Numbered from the stretch's first letter, positions 17,664 through 26,301 are shown. The stretch is 64,000 bases of DNA from Leucobacter triazinivorans (GCF_004208635.1 NZ_CP035806.1:2480001-2544000); one strand, 5' to 3'. The notes: generated from the sequence alone by a model not told the origin. Program-made: numbers and translations.

Positions 17664-18848
17664 TCAGAGCCCGAAGGCCGCGCCGCTCTTCGGCGATGAA
17701 TCGAGGTAGGGGGATCCGCCCGTCACGTTATCACCGCGGTTCGCCCGCGGGCGCGGCTGGCGCGGCGGCTCGTCGCCGTACTTGGCCCGCACGAGTGAGG
17801 CGTGGGTGGGGCTCTCGGGCACCTCGGGATCCCGATCCTTCGCCATCTCGCGGCGCAGCACCGGGATCACCTCCTCGCCCAGCAGATCGAGCTGCTCGAG
17901 CACCGTCTTGAGGGGGAGCCCCGCGTGGTCGACGAGGAACATCTGGCGCTGGTAGTCGCCGAAGACCTCGCGGAAGCCGAGGGTCTTGTCGATGACCTCC
18001 TGCGGGCTGCCGACGGTGAGTGGCGTCTGGCTGGTGAAATCCTCGAGCCGGGGACCGTGACCGTAGACGGGCGCCTCGTCGAAGTACGGGCGGAAGCGAT
18101 CCACGGCGTCCTGCGACCGCTTCGCGATGAACGCCTGGCCGCCCAGACCCACGATCGCCTGCTGTTGCGTGCCGTGGCCGTAATGCTCGTAGCGCTCGCG
18201 GTAGAAACGCACCAGGCGCAGGAAGTGCTCGGAGGGCGCGAACAAGTGGTTGGCGAAGAAGCCGTCGCCGTAGTAGGCGGCCTGCTCGGCGATCTCCGGC
18301 GTGCGGATCGACCCGTGCCACACGAACGGCGGCACGTCGTCGAGGGGGCGCGGAGTGCTGGTGAAGCCCTGCAGCGGGGTGCGAAAGTTGCCGTCGTAGT
18401 CGACGACGTCCTCGCGCCACAGACGGTGCAGCAGGTTGTAGTTGTCGAGCGCGAGGGGGAGCGCGCTGCGGATGTCCTTGCCGAACCAGGGGTAGACGGG
18501 TGCGGTATTGCCGCGGCCGAGCATCAGGTCCATGCGGCCCTGCGCCAGGTGCTGCAGCATCGCGTACTCCTCGGCGATGCGCACGGGATCGTTCGTGGTG
18601 ATGAGCGTGGTGCTGGTGGAGAGCTTGAGCGTCGTCGTCTGCGCCGCGATATAGGCGAGGAAGGTGGTGGGGCTCGATGAGAAGAAGGGTGGATTGTGAT
18701 GCTCGCCGATGGCGAAGACGTCGAGGCCCACCTCCTCGGCGTGCACGGCGATGCGGGCGAGCCCCTGGATGCGCTCGGCCTCGCTGGGGGTCTCGTCGGC
18801 GACGGGGTCTCGGGTGACGTCGCTGACCGAGAAGATCCCGAATTCCAT
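17664..18848 (-). CDS. FMN-dependent luciferase-like monooxygenase (CE1758-type)
   Basis: A 394-residue bacterial-luciferase-fold oxygenase that uses reduced FMN and oxygen. Landmarks: MEFGIFSVSDV, the LARIAVHAEEVGLDVFAIGEHHNPPF region split over two strands, SSTSTTLITTNDPVRIAEEYAMLQHLAQGRMDLMLGRG type core, and PPFVWHGSIRTPEIAEQAAYYGDGFFAN. Its substrate is not deducible. The nearby FMN reductase is the expected electron donor, and a MarR regulator lies between them. The last 60 residues are Arg/Pro-rich and probably disordered. ATG at 18848 is preceded by a perfect TATAAT promoter about 50 bases upstream. Confidence 0.88.
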   Translation of the reverse strand: MEFGIFSVSDVTRDPVADETPSEAERIQGLARIAVHAEEVGLDVFAIGEHHNPPFFSSSPTTFLAYIAAQTTTLKLSTSTTLITTNDPVRIAEEYAMLQHLAQGRMDLMLGRGNTAPVYPWFGKDIRSALPLALDNYNLLHRLWREDVVDYDGNFRTPLQGFTSTPRPLDDVPPFVWHGSIRTPEIAEQAAYYGDGFFANHLFAPSEHFLRLVRFYRERYEHYGHGTQQQAIVGLGGQAFIAKRSQDAVDRFRPYFDEAPVYGHGPRLEDFTSQTPLTVGSPQEVIDKTLGFREVFGDYQRQMFLVDHAGLPLKTVLEQLDLLGEEVIPVLRREMAKDRDPEVPESPTHASLVRAKYGDEPPRQPRPRANRGDNVTGGSPYLDSSPKSGAAFGL

Positions 18849-18896
18849 GGTGTGCTCCGTTCTGCAGCGAGTGCGATGGTGATGCGCTTCACGGTA

Positions 18897-18925
18897 ATTA
18901 TATGCGCTTGCATGTAGTTTAACGC
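18897..18925 (-). promoter_or_regulatory. Promoter of the monooxygenase cluster with overlapping palindromic operator
   Basis: Read on the minus strand, a perfect TATAAT occupies 18902-18897 with a weak -35 (around GTTAAA, 18923-18918). The inverted repeat TATATGC-GCTT-GCATGTA at 18899-18916 covers the -10 and spacer, where a MarR dimer would repress. Assignment to the local MarR protein is inference. Confidence 0.6.
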
Positions 18926-19124
18926 CCGCGGGCGCGGACTATTCCCCGGCCAGCCGCTCGGGGCGAAGCGGAGCTTCGCGCGGCGATGCCGCTGCCTGCC
19001 GCGGTGGCGGCAGCGCGGATCGCGGGCCGACGCTTCGCGTCGTCCGGTGAGCGATCCGCGCCTCTGCGGGCAGGCGACGCGCGGAGCGCGGAGCGTGGGC
19101 CAGGCGCTCGGAGCGAAGCGGAGC

Positions 19125-19164
19125 TTGACGATCCCTCGTGTCCGCTTTAGACTGACTAGTCAGT
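19125..19164 (+). promoter_or_regulatory. Promoter and TetR-type operator of the ABC/YhgE operon
   Basis: TTGACG at 19125-19130, a 17-base spacer and TAGACT at 19148-19153 form a near-consensus promoter. The perfect palindrome ACTGACTAGTCAGT at 19151-19164 overlaps the -10 and start site and is typical of TetR-family operators. The TetR gene that ends this gene set (22689-23276) is the natural binder. Confidence 0.75.
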
Positions 19165-19196
19165 TTAAGAACATCGACGAGAACCGCGAGGACAAC

Positions 19197-20021
19197 GTGA
19201 GCACTGCTGCACTCACCGGCGCACGGGAAGCCGCGAGCACCGAGGTGCTCGGAATCGACGACCTGCTCGACCGGAGCGACGCCGACCGGGGCGACGCCGA
19301 CCGGGGCGACGCCGGCCGGGGCGACGAGCGCTCGCCCGCGGGGCGGGCCGTCGCCGGAGGGCGCACCGCATCCGGCCCCGCGATCGACGTGCGCGACGCC
19401 GCCGTCACCGGGCCGCGCGGCCCGGTGTTCGGCCCGCTCACCGCGATGAGCGACCGCCCCGTGACCGTCGTGCGGGGATCCCGCGGCACCGGCCGCACCT
19501 CGCTGCTGCTCGCCATCACGGGGCGCATGCGGCTGAGCGAGGGGTCGCTCGTCGCGCTCGGTGCGGCGAAGCCCGCCGAGATCCGGCGCCGCACCGGCAT
19601 CGCCGGCTTCGCGGAGATCGACGCGCTCGAGCCCGCCGTGACCCTCGGAGCCACGCTGCGCGAGCGCCTCGCCTGGGCGATGCCCTGGTACCGCCGCACA
19701 CCGCGAATCACCCCGGAGCTCGCGAGCGAGCTGCTCGGCGAGGCGTTCGGCGAGTACGAGCAGCCGGATCCCGACACCCTCGTGCGCGAGCTCGATCCGG
19801 CGGAGGAGATGCTCGTGCGTATCTCGCTCGCCCTCATCGAACGGCCCGAGCTGCTAGCGATCGACGATTTCGACGCGCTCCGCGATCCCGCGGAGCGCGC
19901 GATCGTGGCCGAGCGGCTCAACGCGCTCGCCGACCGCGGCACCCGGATCGTCGTCGCCACGAGCGACCCCGGCGATCTGCACCGCTTCGCCGGGCACCGT
20001 CCGGCTCTCATCGCACTCTGA
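19197..20021 (+). CDS. Degenerate ABC-type ATPase subunit
   Basis: A 274-residue protein with an ABC ATPase fold. An acidic N-terminal stretch with repeated ADRGDADRGDAGRGDE precedes the domain. The Walker A loop reads RGSRGTGRTSLLL, with Arg in place of the catalytic Lys. The Walker B is LLAIDDFDAL, with Asp rather than Glu after the second Asp. The LSGGQ signature is replaced by ELDPAEEMLVR, while the later LADRGTRIVVATSDP gives the switch region without the usual His. It may bind but hardly hydrolyse ATP. GTG at 19197 is preferred because GAGGA lies 5 bases upstream. It is 23 bases ahead of the YhgE/Pip gene and is likely its partner. Confidence 0.75.
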   Translation: MSTAALTGAREAASTEVLGIDDLLDRSDADRGDADRGDAGRGDERSPAGRAVAGGRTASGPAIDVRDAAVTGPRGPVFGPLTAMSDRPVTVVRGSRGTGRTSLLLAITGRMRLSEGSLVALGAAKPAEIRRRTGIAGFAEIDALEPAVTLGATLRERLAWAMPWYRRTPRITPELASELLGEAFGEYEQPDPDTLVRELDPAEEMLVRISLALIERPELLAIDDFDALRDPAERAIVAERLNALADRGTRIVVATSDPGDLHRFAGHRPALIAL

Positions 20022-20044
20022 ACCCCGCGTTCGAAGGAAACACC

Positions 20045-22444
20045 ATGTCGCTCTTCACACGCAGCACCGAGCTCGCGCGCTTCCGTCGGGGCACGATGCC
20101 CAAGATCGCCCTCGCCGTGCTGCTCGTCATCCCGCTCATCTACGGCGCACTCTATCTATGGGCGTTCTGGGCCCCGACGGACAACATGGACAAGCTTCCC
20201 GTCGCCATCGTCAACCTCGATGCGCCGGCCGAGACGCCCGAGGGCGACACGCTCGCCGCCGGGGACGAGGTGGTCGAGCAGCTCGAGGTGAGGCGCGAGC
20301 TCGACTGGCGACAGCTCGATGCCGCCGAGGCCGCGCGGTCGGTCGCCGACGGCGAGGTCTACTTCTCGGTCACGATCCCGCGCGACTTCTCGAGCACGCT
20401 CGCCGGCCTGCAGGAGGACCCGAAGGCCGGCGAGATCGCGGTCGTCTACAACGACAACAACTCCTTCCTCGCGTCGACGCTCGGGAAGCAGGCGATGGTG
20501 CAACTGCGCGACGCGGTGGGCGAGACGGCGACGCGCACGGCCGCCGATCAGGTGCTGGTCGGCATCGAACGCTTGAGCGACGGCACGCGCGACGCGGCCG
20601 AGGCGGCCGGCACGCTCGATGCGGGCGCCTCGGCCGTGGCCGACGGGAGCTCCGCGCTGAGCACGGGCCTCGGCGAGCTCGCCGACGGCACCTCTCGGCT
20701 GGTGGCGCAGGCGCCAGAGCTCACGAGCGGCACGAGCCGGCTCGCCGACGGGCTCGACGAGGCTCGCTCGGGCAGCGCCCGGCTCGCCGAGGGGAGCGGC
20801 GCGCTCGCCGCCGGTGCCGGAGAGGCCGCGACGAAGTCGGGAGAACTGCGCGACGGTCTCGGTCTGCTGGACGACGGTGCGGCGCGAGTCTCGAACGGCA
20901 CCGCGACCGTGGCCGACGGCACCCGCGGGGTCGCCGACGGCGCAGCCGGCCTCGGGACCGGTGCGGGCGAGCTCGCCGCCGGGATGTCGACGCTCTCGGA
21001 GGGCCTCGGGCATCTCGCGGACGGCGCTGCCGCCACCAGCGCGGGTGCCGCAGACCTCTCAGCGGGGTCGGAGACGCTCGGCGACGGCGCGGCGCAGGTC
21101 TCGGCCGGGATCGCGAGCATCGCGCAGATGGCGGCCGCGCACCCCGAGATGACGCTCGCTCAGCTCGATGCCGCGCTGCAGGCCCAGGGCACCTCGATCC
21201 AGGGCGTCTCCGACGGGGCGGCCGAGGTGAGTTCCGGCGCCTCGACGCTGCGCGACGGTGCGGCGACGCTCGCCGACGGCGCGGCGACGCTCGAGTCCTC
21301 GACCCGGACGGCCTCCGAGAGCGCCGCGCAGCTCGTGGACGGGGCCGACCGGATCGCGGGAGCTCTCGGGGACCTCAGCAGCAGCGCGGAGGAGCTCGCG
21401 ACGGGGGCGTCGCAGGTGTCGGCGGGAGCCGGCATGCTCCACGAGCAGACCGGATCCGCGCACGCGGGCAGCGGCAGGCTCGCGGAGGGAGCCGCCTCGC
21501 TCTCCGCCGGCGCGCGGAGCGTGGCCGACGGGAGCGGCACGCTCGCGGGCGGCGTCGCCACGGCGGCCGACGGTGCGGATCGGCTCGCGGCAGGTGCCGG
21601 TGATCTCGTCGCGGGCGCGGCCCGACTCGACGACGGCGCGCAGCGGGCGAGCGAGAAGTCGGGCGAGCTCGCGGCGGGCGCCGGCGAGGTGAGCGACGGG
21701 GCCGGCGCCTTCGCCGAGCGACTCGCCGAGGGTGCGGACGAGGCGCCCGCGTTCGCGCCCGGTCAGCGCGTCGGGATCGCCGAGACCCTGGCCGCCCCGG
21801 TGCAACTCGCCGAGACCACCGAGAACGGGGTGCAGGGGTTCGGCGAGGGCTTCGCCCCCTTCTTCATCGCGCTCGCCTCGTTCGTCGGGGCGCTCATCAC
21901 CTGGCTGATCCTGCGCCCGCTACCGCGTCGGCCGCTCGCCTCGAACGCCTCGGGGCTGCGCTCGGTGCTCACCGGGTTCCGGCCGGCCGCACTCATCGGC
22001 GTGGGGCAGGTGGTCATCATGATGCTCGTGCTGGTGTTCGGGATCGGCATGCGGCCCGCGCACTGGATGGGCATGGCGGCGTTCATGCTGCTCGTCACCC
22101 TCGCGTTCCTGGCGCTGCAGCAGATGTTCATCGTGCTGCTCGGCACCGCGACCGGCCGTGTGGTGAGCCTCGTGCTGCTCATGCTCATGCTGTCCTCGTC
22201 GGGCGGCACCTACCCGGTCGAGACCACCCCCGGGTTCTTCCAGGCGCTGCACCCCTTCATGCCCGCCTCGTACGTGGTGGACGGCCTGCGGCAGCTGATC
22301 GGAGGCGGCCTCGACGGGCGGTTCTGGATCTCGCTCGCGGTGATGCTGGCGGTGCTGCTCGGTTCGCTCGCGATCAGCGCGGTGGCCGCTCGGCGCCAGA
22401 AGGTGTGGACGATCCCGCGGCTGCACCCCGAGCTCGCGATCTGA
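20045..22444 (+). CDS. YhgE/Pip-domain membrane protein with long periplasmic coiled-coil repeat region
   Basis: A 799-residue ABC-2-like membrane protein. One helix near residues 18-40 (IALAVLLVIPLIYGALYLW) is followed by a large extracytoplasmic part. Residues about 180-560 are built of short LADGASRL/LSAGA-type repeats predicted to form a long helical or coiled-coil stalk. Five or six helices close the protein (from about 605: FFIALASFVGALITWLILRP, then VIMMLVLVFGIGM, FMLLVTLAFLALQQMFIVLLG and others). YhgE/Pip proteins include the phage-infection protein and resemble the EsaA/YueB component of Firmicutes type VII systems. Substrate is unknown. It is paired with the degenerate ATPase upstream and a TetR regulator downstream. 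Confidence 0.85.
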   Translation: MSLFTRSTELARFRRGTMPKIALAVLLVIPLIYGALYLWAFWAPTDNMDKLPVAIVNLDAPAETPEGDTLAAGDEVVEQLEVRRELDWRQLDAAEAARSVADGEVYFSVTIPRDFSSTLAGLQEDPKAGEIAVVYNDNNSFLASTLGKQAMVQLRDAVGETATRTAADQVLVGIERLSDGTRDAAEAAGTLDAGASAVADGSSALSTGLGELADGTSRLVAQAPELTSGTSRLADGLDEARSGSARLAEGSGALAAGAGEAATKSGELRDGLGLLDDGAARVSNGTATVADGTRGVADGAAGLGTGAGELAAGMSTLSEGLGHLADGAAATSAGAADLSAGSETLGDGAAQVSAGIASIAQMAAAHPEMTLAQLDAALQAQGTSIQGVSDGAAEVSSGASTLRDGAATLADGAATLESSTRTASESAAQLVDGADRIAGALGDLSSSAEELATGASQVSAGAGMLHEQTGSAHAGSGRLAEGAASLSAGARSVADGSGTLAGGVATAADGADRLAAGAGDLVAGAARLDDGAQRASEKSGELAAGAGEVSDGAGAFAERLAEGADEAPAFAPGQRVGIAETLAAPVQLAETTENGVQGFGEGFAPFFIALASFVGALITWLILRPLPRRPLASNASGLRSVLTGFRPAALIGVGQVVIMMLVLVFGIGMRPAHWMGMAAFMLLVTLAFLALQQMFIVLLGTATGRVVSLVLLMLMLSSSGGTYPVETTPGFFQALHPFMPASYVVDGLRQLIGGGLDGRFWISLAVMLAVLLGSLAISAVAARRQKVWTIPRLHPELAI

Positions 22445-22550
22445 GCGCGGGGCGCGGGCGCTGGCGCTGCGGGTGCGGGTGCGGGCGCTGCGGGTGCGGG
22501 ATCCGCGGGCCGCGGCGGTGGCCCGCCCTGCGCCGCGCTGCGCCGCGCCC

Positions 22551-22613
22551 GAAGTGGGAGTCGCGTTCTGCCGCATCCCGCACGCCAATGCGGCAGAACG
22601 CGACTCCCACTTC
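22551..22613. repeat. REP-like palindromic hairpin, family A copy 2
   Basis: A 26-base arm at 22551-22576 (GAAGTGGGAGTCGCGTTCTG and on) pairs perfectly with 22588-22613 around an 11-base loop; flanking CCC and GGG extend the stem. Compared with 16041-16103 one C:G pair is flipped to G:C in both arms, a compensatory change. Confidence 0.85.
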
Positions 22614-22688
22614 GGGGGCGGCGCGCACGGCAGGGCAGAGTCGGGTGCGGACGCGGCGGGACGGGCCGGAACGCGAGAGGATAGGACC

Positions 22689-23276
22689 ATGGCACGGGGA
22701 AGTACGAAGCAGCTCATCACCGACGCGGCGGTGCGCGTCGCGGCGCAGCACGGGATCAGCGGCGCCTCGATGGATCAGATCGCCGAGGCTGCGGGCGTGG
22801 CAAAGGGCAGCCTCTACTACAACTTCGCCTCGAAGGATGCGCTCTTCGAGCAGGTGATCCGGGACGGGTTCGAGCGGCTCGGGGACGCGATCGACGCGGC
22901 CCGCGACCAGGTGGATCCTGCTGAGGCGCCCCGTGCGGTCGCCGCCGCGACGCTCGAGACGCTGCGAGGCAACCTCGACCTGGCGAAGCTCATGGCCTCG
23001 GAAGTGTTTCGCACGGACCGTCCGTGGGCGGAGGCCATGGAGCTGGCTCGATCCTCGGTGGTGGTGCGGTTCCGCGACGTGCTGCGCGACGCCCGGGCGT
23101 CGCGGGGCGAGGGTCCGGCGAGCGCCGCAGAGGCCTCTCGTGCCGCCGAGGAGATCACCGAGACGGCCGGGGCGGCCTTCTTCGGCGCCCTCGCCGGGGC
23201 CTGCCTCGACTGGTTGCTCTTCCGCCCCGAGCAGCCGGTGGAGCGGGTGCTCGACCAGGTGCTGCGCGCGATCTGA
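22689..23276 (+). CDS. TetR/AcrR family transcriptional regulator
   Basis: A 195-residue repressor. The N-terminal HTH reads ITDAAVRVAAQHGISGASMDQ, AEAAGVAKGSLYYNFASKD; the C-terminal helical ligand domain is Ala-rich. It follows the YhgE/Pip gene on the same strand after 244 bases that include a REP-like hairpin. The palindrome at 19151-19164 in the promoter of the ABC/YhgE operon is its likely operator. ATG at 22689 follows GAGAGGATAGG. The inducer is unknown; a hydrophobic envelope-active compound would suit the target. Confidence 0.87.
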   Translation: MARGSTKQLITDAAVRVAAQHGISGASMDQIAEAAGVAKGSLYYNFASKDALFEQVIRDGFERLGDAIDAARDQVDPAEAPRAVAAATLETLRGNLDLAKLMASEVFRTDRPWAEAMELARSSVVVRFRDVLRDARASRGEGPASAAEASRAAEEITETAGAAFFGALAGACLDWLLFRPEQPVERVLDQVLRAI

Positions 23277-23348
23277 GCCGCGAGCGCGGCACCGCGATCC
23301 CCGGCCCCGTGATCGTTGGCGGCGCGATGCTCGGCGGCCGAAGCGAGA

Positions 23349-23380
23349 AGCCGGTCGGGATCCCGCGATCCCGACCGGCT
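23349..23380. terminator. Bidirectional hairpin terminator between tetR and aspC-like genes
   Basis: AGCCGGTCGGGATC at 23349-23362 pairs perfectly with 23367-23380 around CCGC. It sits between convergent genes, 18 bases from the end of the aminotransferase gene. Confidence 0.8.
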
Positions 23381-23398
23381 CCCCGCGGCGCCCGGAGC

Positions 23399-24601
23399 CT
23401 ACTCCGAGAGCAGCGCCTGGATGCGGCGCACGCCCTCGATCAGCGCGTCGTCGCCGAGCGCGTAGCTGAAGCGCAGGTAGCCGGAGGGGCCGAAGGCCTC
23501 GCCGGGAACCGCGGCGACCTCGGCCTCGGAGAGGATGAGGTCGGCCAGTTCGAGCGAGGTGGCGGGGGTGACCCCGCGGTAGGTCTTGCCGAGCGCGCCC
23601 GCGACGTCGACGTAGGCGTAGAAGGCGCCCTCGGGGGTGGGGCAGACGAAGCCGGGAACTCGGTTCAGCTCCTCCACGATCAGCTTGCGGCGGCGGTCGA
23701 AGGCCAGCCGCATCTCCTCGATCGGCTCCTGCGGGCCGTTCAGCGCCGCGATCGCCGCGCGCTGCGCGATGTTGTTGACGTTCGAGCAGAGGTGCGACTG
23801 CAGGTTCGCCGCGCCCTTGATCACGTCGGCCGGACCGGCCATCCAGCCCAGGCGCCATCCCGTCATCGCGTAGGTCTTCGCGACCCCGTTGACGAGGATC
23901 GTGCGATCCTGCAGCGCCGGCACGGCCTCGACGATCGACACCGCCCGCACACCGTCGTAGACGAGATTCTGGTAGATCTCGTCGGCGACGACCCAGAGGC
24001 CGTTGGCCTCGGCCCACTCGCCGATCGCGCGTGTCTCCTCGGGGGAGTACACCGCGCCCGTCGGGTTGGACGGCGACACGAAGAGCAGCACCTTCGTGCG
24101 CTCGGTGCGGGCCGCTTCGAGCTGCTCGACCGTCACCTTGTATCCGTGGTCGGACCCGGCGAACACCTCGACGGGCACGCCGTCGGCGAGCTGGATCGCC
24201 TCGGGATAGGTGGTCCAGAAGGGAGAGGGCACGATCACCTCGTCGCCCGGATCCAGCAGCACCTGGAAGGACTGGTAGACGGCCTGCTTGCCGCCGTTGG
24301 TCACGATCACCTGAGCGGCCGGAATGGCCCAGCCCGAATCGCGCGCCGTCTTCGCGGCGATGGCCTCGCGCAGCTCGGGCAGGCCGGTCGCGGCGGTGTA
24401 CCGGAAGTTCTTGGGATCGTCGAGCGCATCGCGCGCCGCGGCGACGATGTGCTCGGGCGTGGAGAAATCGGGCTCGCCCGCGGCGTAGCTGATCACGGGA
24501 CGGCCCTCGGCCTGGAGTGCCTTGGCCTTCGCGTCGACCTTGAGCGTCGCGGACTCGGCGATAGCGGCGATCTTCTTCGAAAGACGGGAGATGTTGGTCA
24601 C
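23399..24601 (-). CDS. aspC: Aspartate aminotransferase (type I, PLP-dependent)
   Basis: A 400-residue fold-type I aminotransferase converting aspartate and 2-oxoglutarate to oxaloacetate and glutamate. Motifs: [54 protein letters not shown], the PLP-contacting Asp/Tyr in [14 protein letters not shown] and the Schiff-base lysine in [18 protein letters not shown]. It resembles the subgroup next to secE-nusG in many Actinobacteria. The start is a GTG at 24601 with TAGGCT exactly 6 bases upstream, so leaderless translation is likely, although GAGG in the same gap could act as a weak ribosome site. Divergent from tRNA-Trp. Confidence 0.9.
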   Translation of the reverse strand: MTNISRLSKKIAAIAESATLKVDAKAKALQAEGRPVISYAAGEPDFSTPEHIVAAARDALDDPKNFRYTAATGLPELREAIAAKTARDSGWAIPAAQVIVTNGGKQAVYQSFQVLLDPGDEVIVPSPFWTTYPEAIQLADGVPVEVFAGSDHGYKVTVEQLEAARTERTKVLLFVSPSNPTGAVYSPEETRAIGEWAEANGLWVVADEIYQNLVYDGVRAVSIVEAVPALQDRTILVNGVAKTYAMTGWRLGWMAGPADVIKGAANLQSHLCSNVNNIAQRAAIAALNGPQEPIEEMRLAFDRRRKLIVEELNRVPGFVCPTPEGAFYAYVDVAGALGKTYRGVTPATSLELADLILSEAEVAAVPGEAFGPSGYLRFSYALGDDALIEGVRRIQALLSE

Positions 24602-24721
24602 ACCTCAAGCCTAGCCGCTGCACGGCGATTGCAGCGCCGAACGATGCCCGGTGGCCTCAGAACGCTCGTCGGCGCGGGGGAGAGATACGAGTGCGCGATT
24701 CCTCATCCGACGTACCCCAGG

Positions 24722-24779
24722 CTACGCGCGCCAGTTGTTGCGGTCTCCCGACGGGTTTGGTGACATCTCCTGGCGCGCG
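24722..24779. repeat. Palindromic intergenic element, copy 2 of the 22-bp repeat
   Basis: 24722-24743 is the exact reverse complement of 4777-4798. Here the element extends to 24779 and has 9-bp terminal inverted repeats, CGCGCGCCA at 24725-24733 and TGGCGCGCG at 24771-24779. The rest of the 426-base space 24602-25027 has no supported gene; only the tRNA promoter was identified. Confidence 0.6.
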
Positions 24780-24924
24780 AAAGCCGGTTGCGATGGCGAA
24801 GGGTGTGTCGGTGCAGTGCTCTGGATGTGTCGGGTCGCCCCGGACAACCGGCATTTCGTATGATCCCACCCAGCGCTGGCCGCTGTCGGCCGTCCGAATC
24901 CCCTCTCCCGGGGCGCTCGCCGGT

Positions 24925-24953
24925 TAGACAAGCGTCGGCGGATCGCGTAGAGT
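24925..24953 (+). promoter_or_regulatory. Promoter for tRNA-Trp (and possibly secE-nusG)
   Basis: TAGACA at 24925-24930, a 17-base spacer and TAGAGT at 24948-24953 fit a housekeeping sigma promoter about 70 bases upstream of the tRNA. A TTGACT at 24966-24971 may belong to a second start. Confidence 0.55.
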
Positions 24954-25027
24954 AGCTCGCGGTGATTGACTTTCACCAAAATTTTCTATGCCCGAAAGGG
25001 TGAGGTCGAAAGTCGCAAGATCTCCAT

Positions 25028-25100
25028 AGGGCGGTGGCGCAATTGGTAGCGCAGCGGTCTCCAAAACCGCAGGTTGCAGGTTCGAGTCCTGTCCGCCCTG
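25028..25100 (+). tRNA. tRNA-Trp (anticodon CCA)
   Basis: The 73-base gene folds as a cloverleaf: acceptor AGGGCGG pairs with CCGCCCT, the D arm contains AATTGGTAGCGC, the anticodon loop CTCCAAA has CCA at 25061-25063, and the T arm has GGTTCGAGTCC. The discriminator is G and the 3' CCA is not encoded. It lies directly upstream of secE, a conserved arrangement in Actinobacteria. Confidence 0.95.
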
Positions 25101-25105
25101 CAGAT

Positions 25106-25133
25106 CCCGCCCGGTGCTCGTGCACCGGGCGGG
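25106..25133 (+). terminator. Hairpin terminator after tRNA-Trp
   Basis: CCCGCCCGGTGC pairs perfectly with GCACCGGGCGGG around TCGT, followed by TCAATT. It could end the tRNA transcript or partly attenuate readthrough into secE, whose ribosome site begins 7 bases later. Confidence 0.75.
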
Positions 25134-25153
25134 TCAATTGAAAGGACGTGCGA

Positions 25154-25426
25154 GTGAGCAGCAGCGAGGTCGAGGAGAGCGGCGGACTGGTCGAGCGCGC
25201 CAAAGCCGACCGCGAGGCGAAGCGCAACTGGTTCAGCCGGATCGTCCTCTTCGTGCAGCAGGTGATCGCCGAGCTCAAGAAGGTCGTCACGCCGACTCGC
25301 AAGGAGCTCATCAACTACACCCTGGTGGTGATCGCCTTCGTGATCATCATGATGGCCCTCGTCTGGGCGCTCGATCAGGTGTTCGGCTTCGTCACCGTCT
25401 TCATCTTCGGAACGCCGCTCGGCTGA
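25154..25426 (+). CDS. secE: Preprotein translocase subunit SecE
   Basis: A 90-residue subunit of the SecYEG channel. It has an acidic and charged N-terminus, the conserved FVQQVIAELKKVVTPTRKEL amphipathic segment and a single membrane helix TLVVIAFVIIMMALVWALD with a short tail. GTG at 25154 is chosen because AAAGGA lies 7 bases upstream; a GTG at 25148 is only one base from that site. It is followed after 46 bases by nusG and is probably co-transcribed. Confidence 0.95.
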   Translation: MSSSEVEESGGLVERAKADREAKRNWFSRIVLFVQQVIAELKKVVTPTRKELINYTLVVIAFVIIMMALVWALDQVFGFVTVFIFGTPLG

Positions 25427-25472
25427 TCCTCGACCGACGAGCCCGATCCAGATCCCGAATCAAGGAAAGCAA

Positions 25473-26282
25473 GTGCAGATGACCAGCGAGAACAGCAACA
25501 CCCCCGAGGCCGATCTCGAGTCGGCTCTCGACGCGCTGGTGCAGTCGGTCGACCCGGTCGCCGATGCCGCAGTGGAGGACGCGCTCGAGATCGACAGCGC
25601 CGAGGAGGCCGCAGCGGCCGCGAGCGCGATCGTCGACGAGGAGGTCGAGGAGGAGGCCGAGACCGCCGAGGATCCCTACAAGGCGTTCAAGAAGGATCTG
25701 CGCCGTCGTCCCGGCAAGTGGTTCGTGATCCACACCTACGCCGGCTACGAGCGCAAGGTGAAGTCGAACCTCTGGAACCGTCGCGAGACGATGGGCGCGG
25801 TCGACGACATTTACGAGATCCAGGTCCCCATGGAAGAGGTCATGGAGGTCAAGAACGGCCAGCGCAAGATGGTGACGCGCGTGCGCATCCCCGGGTACGT
25901 GCTGGTGCGCATGAACCTCACGGAGCACACCTGGTCGGTCGTGCGCCACACGCCGGGCGTCACCGGCTTCGTGGGCAATGCCAACAACCCGGTCCCGCTG
26001 CGCATCAACGAGGCCTTCGAGATGCTCAAGAGCACCGTCGAACTCGAGCCCGCCGCCACCGCGAAGGGCAAGGCCGCCGCCAATGCGGCCGCGCAGGGCA
26101 ACGTCGAGATCGACTTCGAGATCGGCGAGACCATCACGATCAAGTCCGGCTCCTTCGAGGGGCTGCCCGGCACGATCAGCGAGATCAACCCGGCCGCGGG
26201 CAAGCTCACCGTGCTCGTCTCGCTCTTCGAGCGCGAGACTCCGGTCGAGCTCAGCTTCGACCAGGTCACCAAGATGGTCTGA
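25473..26282 (+). CDS. nusG: Transcription termination/antitermination factor NusG
   Basis: A 269-residue elongation factor that binds RNA polymerase and couples it to ribosomes or Rho. The first 65 or so residues are an acidic, Ala-rich extension common in Actinobacteria. The NGN domain follows (KWFVIHTYAGYERKVKSNL ... RVRIPGYVLVRM ... VRHTPGVTGFVG), then a linker and the KOW domain (FEIGETITIKSGSFEGLPG). GTG at 25473 has AAGGAAAG 3 bases upstream; ATG at 25479 is the alternative. Unusually, rplK does not follow: a terminator and a convergent malate synthase gene come next. Confidence 0.95.
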   Translation: MQMTSENSNTPEADLESALDALVQSVDPVADAAVEDALEIDSAEEAAAAASAIVDEEVEEEAETAEDPYKAFKKDLRRRPGKWFVIHTYAGYERKVKSNLWNRRETMGAVDDIYEIQVPMEEVMEVKNGQRKMVTRVRIPGYVLVRMNLTEHTWSVVRHTPGVTGFVGNANNPVPLRINEAFEMLKSTVELEPAATAKGKAAANAAAQGNVEIDFEIGETITIKSGSFEGLPGTISEINPAAGKLTVLVSLFERETPVELSFDQVTKMV

Positions 26283-26301
26283 GTCGCGGCTCGCGAACGG
26301 C

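Noticed and set aside
20158..21603. 481-codon frame overlapping the YhgE/Pip gene
   Set aside because: Arg/Gly-rich frame-shifted reading of the repeat region; the membrane protein in the other frame is clearly real.
24651..24930. Short ORFs on both strands between the aminotransferase and tRNA-Trp
   Set aside because: They run through the palindromic repeat element, lack ribosome sites and show no recognisable protein features.
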